A DNA stretch of 64,000 bases from Azospirillum doebereinerae (GTDB taxonomy: Bacteria > Pseudomonadota > Alphaproteobacteria > Azospirillales > Azospirillaceae): the NCBI RefSeq assembly GCF_003989665.1, contig NZ_RZIJ01000009.1:167138-231137 (forward strand), written 5' to 3'. Position numbers and translations under genes: made by a program. The notes beneath the pieces were generated by a model. The model was given only the letters and a program-made list of their open reading frames with translations. It was not told the origin of the DNA and searched no databases. Numbering within the stretch: the first letter of the stretch is position 1; the number at the start of each line of letters is the position of its first letter. Shown piece by piece: positions 54,268 to 64,000 of this stretch.

Positions 54268-55278
54268 TTACTTGGGCAGCCAGCCGAAGGTCACGAGCAC
54301 GCCGGCCGTCAGGACGACCCAGAACAGCGAGAAGGGCAGGAACACCTTCCAGCCCAGCCGCATCAGCTGGTCGTAGCGGTAGCGCGGCATGGTGGCGCGC
54401 ACCCACACGAAGGTGAACAGGCAGGCCGCGATCTTGAGCGCGAACCACACCACGCCGGGGATCCAAGTGAAGGGCGCGAAGGGCAGCGGCGACAGCCAGC
54501 CCCCCAGGAAGAGGATGCTGGTCATCGCGCTCATCAGGATCATGTTGGCGTATTCGCCAAGGAAGAAGAGCGCGAAGGGGGCGGAGCTGTACTCGACCAT
54601 GAAGCCCGCGACCAGCTCCGACTCGCCTTCCGGCAAGTCGAAGGGCGAGCGGTTGGTCTCGGCCAGCGCCGAGATGAAGAACATGATGAACATCGGGAAG
54701 AGCGGGATGGCGAACCACACCGTCTCCTGCGCCTTGACGATCTCCGTCAGGTTCAGCGAGCCGACGCAGAGCAGCACCGAGATGATGATGAGGCCCATCG
54801 AGACCTCGTAGGACACCATCTGCGCCGCCGAGCGCAGCGCGCCCAGGAAGGCGTAGCGCGAGTTCGACGCCCAGCCCGCCATCACGATGCCGTAGACGCC
54901 CAGCGACGAGATCGCGAACAGGTACAGCACGCCGACGTTGATGTTCGACAGCACGAGGCCGTAGTCGAAGGGAATGACCGCCCAGGCGACCAGCGCCAGG
55001 AAGAAGGTGATCATCGGCGCCACGTAGAAGACCACGCGGTTGGCGCCCTCGGGCAGGATCTGCTCCTTGGCGAACAGCTTGAGGCCGTCGGCGAAGGGTT
55101 GCAGCAGGCCGAAGGGACCGACGATCGACGGCCCCTGGCGGAGCTGCATCGCACCCATGATCTTGCGTTCGGCGTAGGTCATGAAGGCCACGGCCACCAG
55201 CAGCGGCACAGTGATCGACAGAATCTTCAGGACCATGATGATGAGCGGCAAGAGGAAGCCGTTCAGGAACTCAGCCAT
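54268..55278 (-). CDS. nuoH: NADH-quinone oxidoreductase subunit H
   Basis: 336 residues, eight helices; with NuoB/D it forms the quinone chamber. Conserved segments: [40 protein letters not shown], and [20 protein letters not shown] with its acidic loop. Start ATG 55278 ([11 protein letters not shown]) overlaps nuoG by 8 bases; the open frame to 55317 is unlikely to be used. [20 protein letters not shown] closes the protein. Confidence 0.96.
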   Translation of the reverse strand: MAEFLNGFLLPLIIMVLKILSITVPLLVAVAFMTYAERKIMGAMQLRQGPSIVGPFGLLQPFADGLKLFAKEQILPEGANRVVFYVAPMITFFLALVAWAVIPFDYGLVLSNINVGVLYLFAISSLGVYGIVMAGWASNSRYAFLGALRSAAQMVSYEVSMGLIIISVLLCVGSLNLTEIVKAQETVWFAIPLFPMFIMFFISALAETNRSPFDLPEGESELVAGFMVEYSSAPFALFFLGEYANMILMSAMTSILFLGGWLSPLPFAPFTWIPGVVWFALKIAACLFTFVWVRATMPRYRYDQLMRLGWKVFLPFSLFWVVLTAGVLVTFGWLPK

Positions 55279-57346
55279 GGGTGCCAGTCCTCTCTTGGGC
55301 AGGGCCGCCGACAGCACCCGCGAGCGCTTCCGTGCAGTTGGCCATCGTCACCGACGCCCGGCTGATCGGGTCGGTCATGTAGAAGTTCGTCACCGGCGAC
55401 ACGAAGGGGGCCGGATCGACGGCGCCTTGCACGCCGAACGGCGCCCAAGCCGCCGGGGTCATCGCGTTCACCGCCGCGAAGATCGGGTTGACGCCCATCA
55501 GGCGCTGGCGCAGCTGCGTCTGCGTGTCGTAGGGCAGCGTGGCGCCCACGGCTTCCGACAGCGCGCGGACGATCTTCCAGTCCTCGCGCGCCTCGCCCGG
55601 CGGGAAGGCCGCGAGGCGGGCGAGCTGCGGACGGCCCTCGGTGTTGACGTAGACCGCGTTCTTCTCGGTGTAGGCGGCGCCCGGCAGGATCACGTCGGCG
55701 CGGTGGGCGCCGGCGTCGCCGTGGTGGCCCTGGTAGACCACGAAGGCCTTGCCCAGACGGGCGGTGTCGATCTCGTCGGCGCCCAGCAGGTAGACGACGT
55801 CGATCTCGCCCTTCGACGCCCCGTCGAGGATGCCGTGGATGTCGCGGCCGCCCTCGCCCGGCAGGAAGCCGGCCTCGATGCCGCCGACTCGGGCCGCGGC
55901 CGTGTGCAGCACGTTGAAGCCGGCCCAGTCGTCGCGGAACATGCCGTAGACCTCGCCGACCACGCGGGCGGCGGCCTGGACGGCCAGACCGTCGGCGCGC
56001 TGGAAGGCGCCCATGCCGACGATCAGCATCGGGTTCTTGGCGTTGCGCAGCGTCTCGGCGAAGGCGTGGGTGCCGTCGCTGAGCTGCTGGAGCGCGTCCG
56101 GCCCGGTGCCGATGTGGGCGTAGGGGTAGGTCAGGTCCTTCTGCTCGCCGATCAGGGCGATCTTGACGCCGCCGGCCAGATAGCGCTTGCGGATGCGGGC
56201 GTTGACCAGCGTGGCTTCCCAGCGCGGGTTGGTGCCGACCAGCAGGATGACGTCGGCCTTCTCGATCCCGGCGATGCCGGAATTGAACAGGTAGCCAGCG
56301 CGCACCGAGGTGTCGAACCGCGCGCCGTCCTGGCGGCAGTCGAGGTTGGCCGAGCCCAGGCGGCCCATCAGCTCCTTGAGCGCGAACTGCGACTCGACGT
56401 CGGCCAGATCGCCGGAGATCGCGGCGATGCGGTTGCCCGGCAGCCCCTTGACCTTGGCGGCGACGGTGGCGAAGGCCTCCTGCCAGCTGACCGCGACCAG
56501 CTTGCCGTTCTTGCGGACGTAGGGGCGGTCGAGGCGCTGGCGCTTCAGCCCGTCATAGGCGTAGCGGCTCTTGTCGTTCAGCCATTCCTCGTTGATGTCG
56601 TCGTTGACGCGCGGCAGGACGCGCATCACTTCCGAGCCGCGCGTGTCGACGCGGATGTTGCAGCCGACCGCGTCCAGCACGTCGACGCTCTCGGTCTTGC
56701 GCAGCTCCCACGGACGCGCGGTGAAGCTGTAGGGCTTGTGCAGCAGCGCGCCGACCGGGCAGACGTCGGCCAGATTGCCCGACAGCTCCGAGCCGATCGC
56801 CTTCTCGACAAAGGTGGTGATCTCCATGTGCTCGCCACGGTTCACGGCGCCCACGTCGGGGACCCCGGCCACCTCGTTGATGAAGCGGACGCAGCGCGTG
56901 CAATGGATGCAGCGGGTCATGGCGGTCTGGATCGTCGGGCCCATGTACTTGTCATGGACCGCGCGCTTGTTCTCGCCGTAGCGGCCACGGTCGAAGCCGT
57001 AGGCCATGGCCTGGTCCTGGAGATCGCACTCGCCGCCCTGGTCGCAGATCGGGCAGTCCAGCGGGTGGTTGATCAGCAGGAATTCCATGACGCCCTTGCG
57101 GGCCTTCAGCACGGTCTCGCTGTTGGTCTTGACGACCATCCCGTCGCCGCAGGGCATGGCGCAGGACGCGACGGGCTTGGGCGCGCGCTCCATCTCCACC
57201 AGGCACATGCGGCAGTTGGCCGGCACGCTGAGGCGCTCGTGGTAGCAGAAGCGCGGAATCTCGATGCCCAGCTGCTCGCAAGCCTGGAGGATCGAGGTGC
57301 CCGCTTCGACCTCGATCTCGATCCCGTCGATGGTAAGTTTCGGCAT
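55271..57346 (-). CDS. nuoG: NADH-quinone oxidoreductase subunit G
   Basis: 691 residues. Iron-sulfur subunit of the NADH arm. N-terminal 2Fe-2S ferredoxin domain ([24 protein letters not shown]), the His-Cys3 cluster site ([20 protein letters not shown]), a 4Fe-4S cluster ([16 protein letters not shown]), then a molybdopterin-oxidoreductase-like domain that holds no cofactor. The length of about 690 residues matches the alphaproteobacterial/mitochondrial 75-kDa form rather than the longer E. coli one. Ends QERTGTHG, with its stop overlapping nuoH. Confidence 0.97.
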   Translation of the reverse strand: MPKLTIDGIEIEVEAGTSILQACEQLGIEIPRFCYHERLSVPANCRMCLVEMERAPKPVASCAMPCGDGMVVKTNSETVLKARKGVMEFLLINHPLDCPICDQGGECDLQDQAMAYGFDRGRYGENKRAVHDKYMGPTIQTAMTRCIHCTRCVRFINEVAGVPDVGAVNRGEHMEITTFVEKAIGSELSGNLADVCPVGALLHKPYSFTARPWELRKTESVDVLDAVGCNIRVDTRGSEVMRVLPRVNDDINEEWLNDKSRYAYDGLKRQRLDRPYVRKNGKLVAVSWQEAFATVAAKVKGLPGNRIAAISGDLADVESQFALKELMGRLGSANLDCRQDGARFDTSVRAGYLFNSGIAGIEKADVILLVGTNPRWEATLVNARIRKRYLAGGVKIALIGEQKDLTYPYAHIGTGPDALQQLSDGTHAFAETLRNAKNPMLIVGMGAFQRADGLAVQAAARVVGEVYGMFRDDWAGFNVLHTAAARVGGIEAGFLPGEGGRDIHGILDGASKGEIDVVYLLGADEIDTARLGKAFVVYQGHHGDAGAHRADVILPGAAYTEKNAVYVNTEGRPQLARLAAFPPGEAREDWKIVRALSEAVGATLPYDTQTQLRQRLMGVNPIFAAVNAMTPAAWAPFGVQGAVDPAPFVSPVTNFYMTDPISRASVTMANCTEALAGAVGGPAQERTGTHG

Positions 57347-57361
57347 GGGAACGGGAACTCC

Positions 57362-58651
<1,290 letters not shown>

Positions 58652-58665
58652 CGCGGTCTCCCCCC

Positions 58666-59289
58666 TCAATCGTCCGCTTGAGTCGTGAAAGCGGCCAGCG
58701 TCGTCGGCCCGCCAACGGGCTCCGACGAACGACGGCCGATCTGCGACCCTGGCTTGGGCGTCTCGCCGCGCTTGAGCGCCTCGACGATCCCGTCGATGTG
58801 CTCCGGCGCCACATCCTCGTAGTAGTCGTCGCCGATCTGCACAACCGGCGCGTTGACGCAGGCGCCCGAGCATTCCACTTCGCCGAGCGTGAACTGGCCG
58901 TCCGCCGTGGTCTCGCCGAGGCCGATGCCGAGCTTGTTCTTGCAGGCGTGGACGATGTCGTCCGAGCCGCGCAGCCAGCAGGGCGTCGTCGTGCAGACCT
59001 GGATGTGGTGCCGGCCGACCGGGTTCTTGTTGTACATCGTGTAGAAGGTCGCGACCTCGTACACGCGGATGCGCGGCATCCCCAGCAGCTCGGCCACGGC
59101 GTCCATGGCGACGCGCGGCAGCCAGCCGCCGTGCTGGCGCTGGGCCACGTCGAGCAGCGGCATGCAGGCGCTGGCCTGCTTGCCTTCCGGGTATTTGGCG
59201 ATGATGCGCTTGGCCAGCTCCAGGTTTTCCTGGGTGAAGGCGAAGCTGGTCGGCTCCTGGTGGCCGTGATCGGAGGCGGGCGCGCTCAT
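58666..59289 (-). CDS. nuoE: NADH-quinone oxidoreductase subunit E
   Basis: 207 residues, thioredoxin-like with the 2Fe-2S cluster N1a: ligands in [15 protein letters not shown] and [20 protein letters not shown]. The helical N-terminus [20 protein letters not shown] is as in the mitochondrial 24-kDa subunit. The C-terminal 40 residues ([20 protein letters not shown]) are a flexible tail. The start overlaps the nuoD stop by four bases. Confidence 0.96.
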   Translation of the reverse strand: MSAPASDHGHQEPTSFAFTQENLELAKRIIAKYPEGKQASACMPLLDVAQRQHGGWLPRVAMDAVAELLGMPRIRVYEVATFYTMYNKNPVGRHHIQVCTTTPCWLRGSDDIVHACKNKLGIGLGETTADGQFTLGEVECSGACVNAPVVQIGDDYYEDVAPEHIDGIVEALKRGETPKPGSQIGRRSSEPVGGPTTLAAFTTQADD

Positions 59290-60530
59290 CGATCGATCTC
59301 TCCGAAAACGATGTCCATGGAGGCGATGTTGGCGACGGCGTCAGCCAGCATGTGGCCCTTCGACATGAAGTCGATGCCCTGAAGATGGGCGAAGCCCGGC
59401 GCGCGGATCTTGCACCGGTACGGCTTGTTGGTGCCGTCCGAGACGAGGTACACGCCGAACTCGCCCTTGGGCGCCTCGATGGCGGTGTAGGTCTCGCCGG
59501 CCGGGACGTGGAAGCCCTCGGTGAACAGCTTGAAATGGTGGATCAGCGCCTCCATCGAGCGCTTCATCTCGCCGCGCGGCGGCGGCGAGACCTTGCGGTC
59601 CTCGATCTTGTAGGGGCCGGCCGGCATGTCCTTGCAGCACTGGCGGATGATGCGGAGCGACTGGCGCATCTCTTCCATGCGGACCAGATAGCGCGCCCAG
59701 CAATCGCCGGTCAGCCCCACCGGAACGTCGAAGTCCATGCGGTCGTAGACCTCGTAGGGCTGCGACTTGCGCAGATCCCAGGCGACGCCGGAGCCGCGCA
59801 GCATCGGGCCGGTGAAGGCCCAGTCGTAGGCCTGCTCCTTGGACACGATGCCGATGTCGACGGTGCGCTGCTTGAAGATGCGGTTGTCGGTCAGCAGGTT
59901 GTCGAGGTCTTCCATGAACTTGGGGAAGCGCTCGGTGAAGGCCCAGATGTCCTCCAGCAGACCCGCCGGCAGGTCCCAGGCGACGCCGCCGGGACGGAAG
60001 TAGTTGGCGTGCAGGCGGGCGCCGCAGACGCGCTCGTAGAACTCCATGAGGATTTCGCGTTCCTCGAAGCCCCACAGCGCCGGCGTGATGGCGCCGACGT
60101 CCAAAGCGCCCGTCGTGATCGACAGGATGTGGTTGAGGATGCGCGTGATCTCGGAGAACAAGACGCGGATGTACTGGGCGCGCAGCGGAATCTTGATCTG
60201 GAGCAGATTCTCGACGCCGAGCACGAAGGCGTGCTCCATGCACATCGGGCTGACGTAGTCGAGGCGGTCGAAATACGGGATCGCCTGGACGTAGGTCTTG
60301 TACTCGATCAGCTTCTCGGTGCCACGGTGCAGCAGGCCGATGTGCGGGTCGCAGCGCTCCACCACTTCGCCGTTCAGCTCCATCACCAGACGGAGCACGC
60401 CGTGGGCGGCCGGGTGCTGCGGCCCGAAGTTCATCGTGTAGGGCTTGATCTGCGTCTTCTCGGCCGGGCCCACCGGGCCGCCGGGGCCGGCGATGACGAC
60501 GCCGGTCGCCGATTCGGAAATCGTGGTCAT
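59286..60530 (-). CDS. nuoD: NADH-quinone oxidoreductase subunit D
   Basis: 414 residues. Forms the quinone-binding pocket with NuoB. Conserved: [59 protein letters not shown] and the C-terminal [19 protein letters not shown] ending with the usual D-R. Start ATG 60530 ([12 protein letters not shown]) lies two bases after nuoC; the N-terminal 25 residues form a variable leader. NuoC and NuoD are separate here, not fused as in E. coli. Confidence 0.97.
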   Translation of the reverse strand: MTTISESATGVVIAGPGGPVGPAEKTQIKPYTMNFGPQHPAAHGVLRLVMELNGEVVERCDPHIGLLHRGTEKLIEYKTYVQAIPYFDRLDYVSPMCMEHAFVLGVENLLQIKIPLRAQYIRVLFSEITRILNHILSITTGALDVGAITPALWGFEEREILMEFYERVCGARLHANYFRPGGVAWDLPAGLLEDIWAFTERFPKFMEDLDNLLTDNRIFKQRTVDIGIVSKEQAYDWAFTGPMLRGSGVAWDLRKSQPYEVYDRMDFDVPVGLTGDCWARYLVRMEEMRQSLRIIRQCCKDMPAGPYKIEDRKVSPPPRGEMKRSMEALIHHFKLFTEGFHVPAGETYTAIEAPKGEFGVYLVSDGTNKPYRCKIRAPGFAHLQGIDFMSKGHMLADAVANIASMDIVFGEIDR

Positions 60531-60532
60531 GC

Positions 60533-61162
60533 TCACGGCTTCTTGCTCCCGTCCTGGAGGGCCGCCTTCTCGTCGCCCGGAAGCATGACGTTGGTCATGC
60601 CTTCCCACGGGCTGAGGAAGTCGAAGCTGCGGAAATCCTGCGTCAGCTGGACCGGCTCGTAGACCACGCGCTTCTGGTCCTCGTCGTAGCGGGCCTCGAC
60701 GTAGCCGGTCAGCGGGAAGTCCTTGCGCAGGGGATGCCCCTCGAACCCGTAATCGGTGAGGATGCGGCGCAAATCGGGGTGGTTGTCGAAGAAGATTCCG
60801 AACAGGTCCCAGGTCTCGCGCTCGAACCAGTTGGCCGCGTTGAAGACGGGCACGACCGAGGGGACGGGGGTGTCCTCGTCGGTGGTCACCTTCACGCGCA
60901 TGCGCCGGTTGTGCTTGTAGCTGAGCAGCTGGTAGACGACCTCGAAGCGCTCGACGCGCTCCGGGTAGTCCACCGCCGTGATGTCGGTCAGCTGCTCGAA
61001 CGAGCAGGCGGCGTCGTCGCGCAACGCCGTCAGCACCGGAATGATGGCCGGGCGCTTGACCGTCACCATCAGCTCGCCGAGCTTCACCTCGACCGTCAGG
61101 ACATCACCGCCCAGCTTGGCGGCGATGACGTCCCCGAGTTCCTTCAACGCCTGTTCGGACAT
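60533..61162 (-). CDS. nuoC: NADH-quinone oxidoreductase subunit C
   Basis: 209 residues, the 30-kDa subunit. Signature [20 protein letters not shown] (E-R-E-x-x-D-x-x-G-I-x-F-x-x-H-P-D-L-R-R) and [20 protein letters not shown] are both intact. Also [20 protein letters not shown]. The tail [20 protein letters not shown] is typical of alphaproteobacteria. Starts 28 bases after nuoB. Confidence 0.97.
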   Translation of the reverse strand: MSEQALKELGDVIAAKLGGDVLTVEVKLGELMVTVKRPAIIPVLTALRDDAACSFEQLTDITAVDYPERVERFEVVYQLLSYKHNRRMRVKVTTDEDTPVPSVVPVFNAANWFERETWDLFGIFFDNHPDLRRILTDYGFEGHPLRKDFPLTGYVEARYDEDQKRVVYEPVQLTQDFRSFDFLSPWEGMTNVMLPGDEKAALQDGSKKP

Positions 61163-61190
61163 GGGTGGGCCTTTGCCTTCCTACTTGTCT

Positions 61191-61736
61191 TTAGCGGGCG
61201 ATGCGGTTGCCGCGCCGGATCTTCTTCTGGAGCTGGAGGATGCCGTAGACCAGCGCCTCCGCCGTCGGCGGGCAGCCCGGCACGTAGATGTCGACCGGCA
61301 CGATGCGGTCGCAGCCGCGCACCACCGCGTAGGAGTAGTGGTAGTAGCCGCCGCCGTTGGCGCAGGAGCCCATCGAGATGACCCAGCGCGGTTCCGGCAT
61401 CTGGTCGTAGACCTTGCGGAGCGCGGGGGCCATCTTGTTGGTCAGCGTGCCGGCGACGATCATGCAGTCGGACTGGCGCGGGCTGGGGCGCGGAATCACG
61501 CCGAAGCGGTCCAGGTCGTAGCGGCTCATGTAGGCGTGGATCATCTCCACCGCGCAGCAGGCCAGACCGAAGGTCATCGGCCACAGGGAGCCCGTGCGCG
61601 CCCAGGCCAGCACGTCCTCGTATTTGGCGAGGACGTAGCCCTTCTCCTGGATCTCGTCGGAGACGGCGCGGACGTAGGCGTCCTGTTCCGGTCCGGGCGG
61701 AATCGGCGCCAGCGGCTTGGCGACCTCTACTCCCAT
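61191..61736 (-). CDS. nuoB: NADH-quinone oxidoreductase subunit B
   Basis: 181 residues. Bears the terminal 4Fe-4S cluster N2 that reduces quinone: ligands are the tandem Cys in [11 protein letters not shown], the Cys in [17 protein letters not shown] and that in [33 protein letters not shown] is also conserved. ATG 61736 overlaps nuoA by 10 bases; the alanine/proline leader ([19 protein letters not shown]) is variable. Confidence 0.97.
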   Translation of the reverse strand: MGVEVAKPLAPIPPGPEQDAYVRAVSDEIQEKGYVLAKYEDVLAWARTGSLWPMTFGLACCAVEMIHAYMSRYDLDRFGVIPRPSPRQSDCMIVAGTLTNKMAPALRKVYDQMPEPRWVISMGSCANGGGYYHYSYAVVRGCDRIVPVDIYVPGCPPTAEALVYGILQLQKKIRRGNRIAR

Positions 61737-62095
61737 TCCAGAGCTCCTTTCTTCCACTCGTAGATGAAGCCGATGGTCAGGATGCCCAGGAACAGCATCA
61801 TCGACCAGAAGCCGAACAGCCCGATGTCGCCCAGCGCGATGGCCCAGGGGAACAGGAAGGCGACCTCGAGGTCGAAGATGATGAACAGGATCGAGACCAG
61901 GTAGAACCGCACGTCGAACTTGGTGCGGGCGTCCTCGAACGGCTCGAAGCCGCACTCGTAGGGCGAAACCTTCTCGGCGTCCGGGTTCTTGGGGCTGATG
62001 ACGTAGGACGCGCCCACCATCACCACCGCCAGCGCGATACCGATCAGCAGAAACACCAGGATCGGAAGATACTCAATGATCAGCGGAGTCGACAC
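61727..62095 (-). CDS. nuoA: NADH-quinone oxidoreductase subunit A
   Basis: 122 residues, three helices: [40 protein letters not shown] (the conserved Asp-Leu-Glu) and [20 protein letters not shown]. The Cys-bearing loop [20 protein letters not shown] is characteristic. First gene of nuoABCDEFGHIJKLMN; the promoter must lie between here and the tRNA. Confidence 0.97.
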   Translation of the reverse strand: MSTPLIIEYLPILVFLLIGIALAVVMVGASYVISPKNPDAEKVSPYECGFEPFEDARTKFDVRFYLVSILFIIFDLEVAFLFPWAIALGDIGLFGFWSMMLFLGILTIGFIYEWKKGALEWE

Positions 62096-62341
62096 CGCGT
62101 TCCTCCCATAAGCCCACGGCCACGGACGCCGTTCCCGCCGGTAAATCGGCGGAAGCGCTGGCCGTGGCTGGTATGCCTTGGATTAGCCCATCAGACGGGC
62201 CGGAATATATGCCGACTGAGTGACCAAGGAAAGCGCTTTGAATCGCTTTCCACCAAGCGGAAGGACCTATTCAAACGCATGGCTAGCCTTGGTAATACCA
62301 CGCTTTTAAAGCCGGTCCAAGCCAAGACAATTGGAAAACAA
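62096..62341 (-). promoter_or_regulatory. upstream region of the nuo operon
   Basis: About 245 bases between nuoA and the tRNA-Asp terminator, more A+T-rich (62205-62340) than the flanks, with AATCGCTTTCC and GGTAATACCACGC patches. It should contain the nuo promoter and leader; no -35/-10 pair or regulator site could be assigned with confidence. No open reading frame of note. Confidence 0.4.
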
Positions 62342-62368
62342 AAAAGACCCGCGAAACGCGAGTCTTTT
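62342..62368 (-). terminator. terminator of tRNA-Asp
   Basis: Arms AAAAGACCCGCG (62342-62353) and CGCGAGTCTTTT (62357-62368) pair with one mismatch around a three-base loop. On the minus strand the stem runs into TTTTTTGTTTT (complement of 62334-62345). It lies 40 bases after the tRNA end. Confidence 0.82.
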
Positions 62369-62407
62369 GTCAACTTCGGCGATGTTCAATAAACTTACAA
62401 AGGAAAG

Positions 62408-62484
<77 letters not shown>

Positions 62485-62652
62485 GCAGAGCGACGTTTGA
62501 AACCGGCTAACACCTTGAGGCGCTTGCCGTTTTCCGAGGTCCGTGTCGGCCCCCGTCGTTCGGTGGGCGGTTTGTAGTCGGCCAGGACACCCCCTGTCAA
62601 CACTGATTTTTCAAAAATCTTCACGGGGCCGTTTTTCCGGCTCAGCTCCCGC

Positions 62653-62880
62653 TCAGGGCAGGTGGCGCGCCTCCTTGCGCAGCGCCCCCAGCCGCTCGAA
62701 CGCCTGCGCCATGGCGAGCGACAATTCGCGGTGATCGACGGCGCCGGGGCCGCCGAAGCGGGTCAGCGTCGCCTCCAGGGCGAGCGCCAGATGCTCGGCC
62801 ACGTCGAGGTGCCCCTGTTCCAGCGCCATCTCCAGCGCCGACAGGATGCGGTCGCCCAGGCGTCTTTCGTTCAAAACCAT
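62653..62880 (-). CDS. small hypothetical helical protein
   Basis: 75 residues from ATG 62880, which has GGGAGGGG 5-9 bases upstream. Predicted all-helical: NERRLGDRILSALEMALEQG, LDVAEHLALALEATLTRFGG and ELSLAMAQAFERLGALRKEA, three amphipathic helices. No known domain. Small proteins of this kind are widespread in Rhodospirillales next to tRNA genes or alone, with no assigned role. The open frame upstream to 63177 is a composition artefact overlapping the next gene. Confidence 0.7.
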   Translation of the reverse strand: MVLNERRLGDRILSALEMALEQGHLDVAEHLALALEATLTRFGGPGAVDHRELSLAMAQAFERLGALRKEARHLP

Positions 62881-63028
62881 ATGTGCCCCTCCCTCGGGCC
62901 GTGCGTCGTGCGGCGGCAGGATAGCAGGGTCGGCGCCGCGCTTCCGCCGGTTCTTTGTCTCACCCCGCGACGGCCGGACACGGTCGCGGAGGCTTCCGAT
63001 TCGCCGCCCGGCTGTGCGATGATCGGGC

Positions 63029-63304
63029 ATGCACCGAATCCTTTCCCTGGCGCTTGCCACCCTTCTCGCCGCCGCGCCCACCCTCGCGCCCGCCACGGCG
63101 CGCGCCGCCAACGTGTCGGCGGCCCAGGCCGAGGCCAAGGAGGTCGCCAAGTCGCAGGGCAACTGCACGCCGGCCAAGGTCGACGTGCTGAGCTACAGCA
63201 TCGGGCGCGAGGGGCAGACCGTCTTCAAGGTCGGCTGCTCGGAGGACAAGGAGGCCTTCGTCCTGGTGCAATGCCGCTCGCGCATATGCACGTTGCTCCG
63301 GTAG
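63029..63304 (+). CDS. small secreted hypothetical protein
   Basis: 91 residues with a signal peptide (HRILSLALATLLAAAPTLAP, cleavage near ARAAN). The mature 63 residues hold four Cys (GNCTPAKVDV, KVGCSEDKEA, VQCRSRICTLLR) that could make two disulfides, suggesting a small folded periplasmic protein. Sequence VLSYSIGREGQTVFKVGC is strand-rich. No family named. Divergent from the 62653 gene. Confidence 0.7.
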   Translation: MHRILSLALATLLAAAPTLAPATARAANVSAAQAEAKEVAKSQGNCTPAKVDVLSYSIGREGQTVFKVGCSEDKEAFVLVQCRSRICTLLR

Positions 63305-63383
63305 CGGAATTCATCGGTTGTTAAGGGCGTTGGCGCGCAATGCCGGGAGCCATGCGCTCATCGGGACGGAGCGCGGCGCGGCC

Positions 63384-63842
63384 ATGGGAAGCAGGGCGGG
63401 GAGCGGGACGGTGGACGGGGCGACGACAGGACAGCGGCGGAGCACGGGACGGCCCTTCCGGGCGATGCCGATGCTCGCCTTGAGCGTGCTGGCCGCCGTG
63501 GCGGTCGGCGGCTGCTCCTCGCCGCCGCCGCTGGTGCCGACCCTTATCGGCGTCGACATGATCGCGCTGAACGCGACCAAGAAGACGGTCGGCGACCACA
63601 TCGTGTCGGCCGCGACCGGACGCGACTGCTCGATCATCTCCTTCTCGGAGAGCGGCGACTATTGCCCGGACAAGGTCGTGGTCGACCGCTCGCGCGTCTA
63701 TTGCTACCGGACGCTGGCCGACGTGGAGTGCCACCACATCCCCGACCCCTACCGGAACGGCCACATGGCGCTCGCCAGCCCACCGCCGGACATCCGCGTC
63801 GTGCCGCGCAAGAAGGGCTGGTTCGACGAACCGGCGCGTTGA
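63384..63842 (+). CDS. putative lipoprotein, function unknown
   Basis: About 152 residues from ATG 63384; TTG 63318 or ATG 63465 are alternatives. An Arg-containing leader precedes MLALSVLAAVAVGGCSSPPP, whose G-G-C-S is a lipobox. The mature part has VDMIALNATKKTVGDHIVSA, a Cys-rich segment (GRDCSIISFSESGDYCPDKV and VYCYRTLADVECHH) and a C-terminal RVVPRKKGWFDEPAR. Similar small lipoproteins with a D-C-...-Y-C-...-C-Y-R-T-L-A-x-V-x-C pattern occur across alphaproteobacteria without known function. It begins about 80 bases after the preceding secreted-protein gene and is on the same strand. Confidence 0.75.
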   Translation: MGSRAGSGTVDGATTGQRRSTGRPFRAMPMLALSVLAAVAVGGCSSPPPLVPTLIGVDMIALNATKKTVGDHIVSAATGRDCSIISFSESGDYCPDKVVVDRSRVYCYRTLADVECHHIPDPYRNGHMALASPPPDIRVVPRKKGWFDEPAR

Positions 63843-63863
63843 GCGGGCGCGGGTCCCGCCGGG

Positions 63864-64000
63864 TCAGCGGACCTTCTTCGCCACGAACGCCTTCGCGATG
63901 GCCATCATCGCCTTCTCATGGGTGACGCCCCCGCCGCCGGCTTGGCCGCCGGCACCGGAGCGCGCCGCGCCGCCCGGCCCGGCGGGAGCGCCGGGCGCCG
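63864..64000 (-). CDS. C-terminal end of an unidentified protein (5' partial)
   Basis: TGA at 63866-63864 closes a frame open to the window edge. The last residues are VTHEKAMMAIAKAFVAKKVR, a plausible basic helix, preceded by a Gly/Ala/Pro-rich low-complexity linker (APGAPAGPGGAARSGAGGQA). The gene begins beyond the window. Too little remains for identification. Confidence 0.5.
   Translation of the reverse strand, partial: APGAPAGPGGAARSGAGGQAGGGGVTHEKAMMAIAKAFVAKKVR

Overview
The window is very G+C-rich with dense, mostly minus-strand coding. The gene content points to an alphaproteobacterium of the Rhodospirillales/Azospirillum type: a 14-gene nuo cluster followed by birA-coaX-rnj-mce-DUF1467, a short prolyl-tRNA synthetase next to LolCD and DnaE, an ATP12-type chaperone, short-form Psd/PssA, and a fused indolepyruvate:ferredoxin oxidoreductase. 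The placement at genus level is inference from gene content, not from a search.

Layout. 1-3.9 kb: 3' part of indolepyruvate ferredoxin oxidoreductase, then a small cupin. 3.9-6.1 kb: an accessory patch. It holds a strikingly A+T-rich gene (3944-5086) for a class III nucleotidyl cyclase domain joined to two cold-shock/OB-like domains, a 650-base stretch without a convincing gene, and a small HTH gene. 6.1-13.2 kb: a secreted nuclease-like protein, an orphan hybrid histidine kinase, a TPR-glycosyltransferase-like protein and a multi-PAS histidine kinase. 13.2-17.5 kb: small proteins, a GNAT acetyltransferase, and the phosphatidylethanolamine pair psd-pssA. 17.6-22.4 kb: a complete BMP-type (nucleoside-like) ABC importer. 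22.6-31.3 kb: YgfZ, a PRC-barrel protein, ATP12, a HAD phosphatase, an RluC-type pseudouridine synthase, CrcB, a cysteine-hydrolase relative with Ser in place of Cys, a HAD-II protein, DUF429 and several unknown genes. 31.3-41.2 kb: dnaE, a lipoprotein, an EamA transporter, a dienelactone hydrolase-like protein, lolD, lolC/E and proS. 41.2-62.1 kb: two unknown genes, tag, DUF1467, mce, rnj, coaX, birA and nuoN to nuoA, all on the minus strand. 62.1-64 kb: tRNA-Asp(GTC) and small envelope or unknown proteins, ending inside a further gene.

How they work together. nuoA-N encodes a full proton-pumping complex I. The genes after nuoN (birA, coaX, rnj, mce, a DUF1467 membrane protein, tag) follow with short gaps or overlaps, and a strong hairpin plus T-tract at 42748-42778 probably ends this long transcription unit. 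psd-pssA share an ATGA overlap, as do the two BMP-transporter permeases, coaX/rnj, nuoD/nuoE and the HAD phosphatase/RluC pair, so translational coupling is common here.

Most notable non-routine observations: the cyclase-cold-shock fusion gene in an A+T-rich insert; a palindromic repeat family (two intergenic copies and a half-copy inside an open reading frame); a 39-residue His/Asp-rich insertion near the N-terminus of NuoL; and the Cys-to-Ser change in the isochorismatase-fold protein. No transposase, integrase, CRISPR array or rRNA gene was seen.
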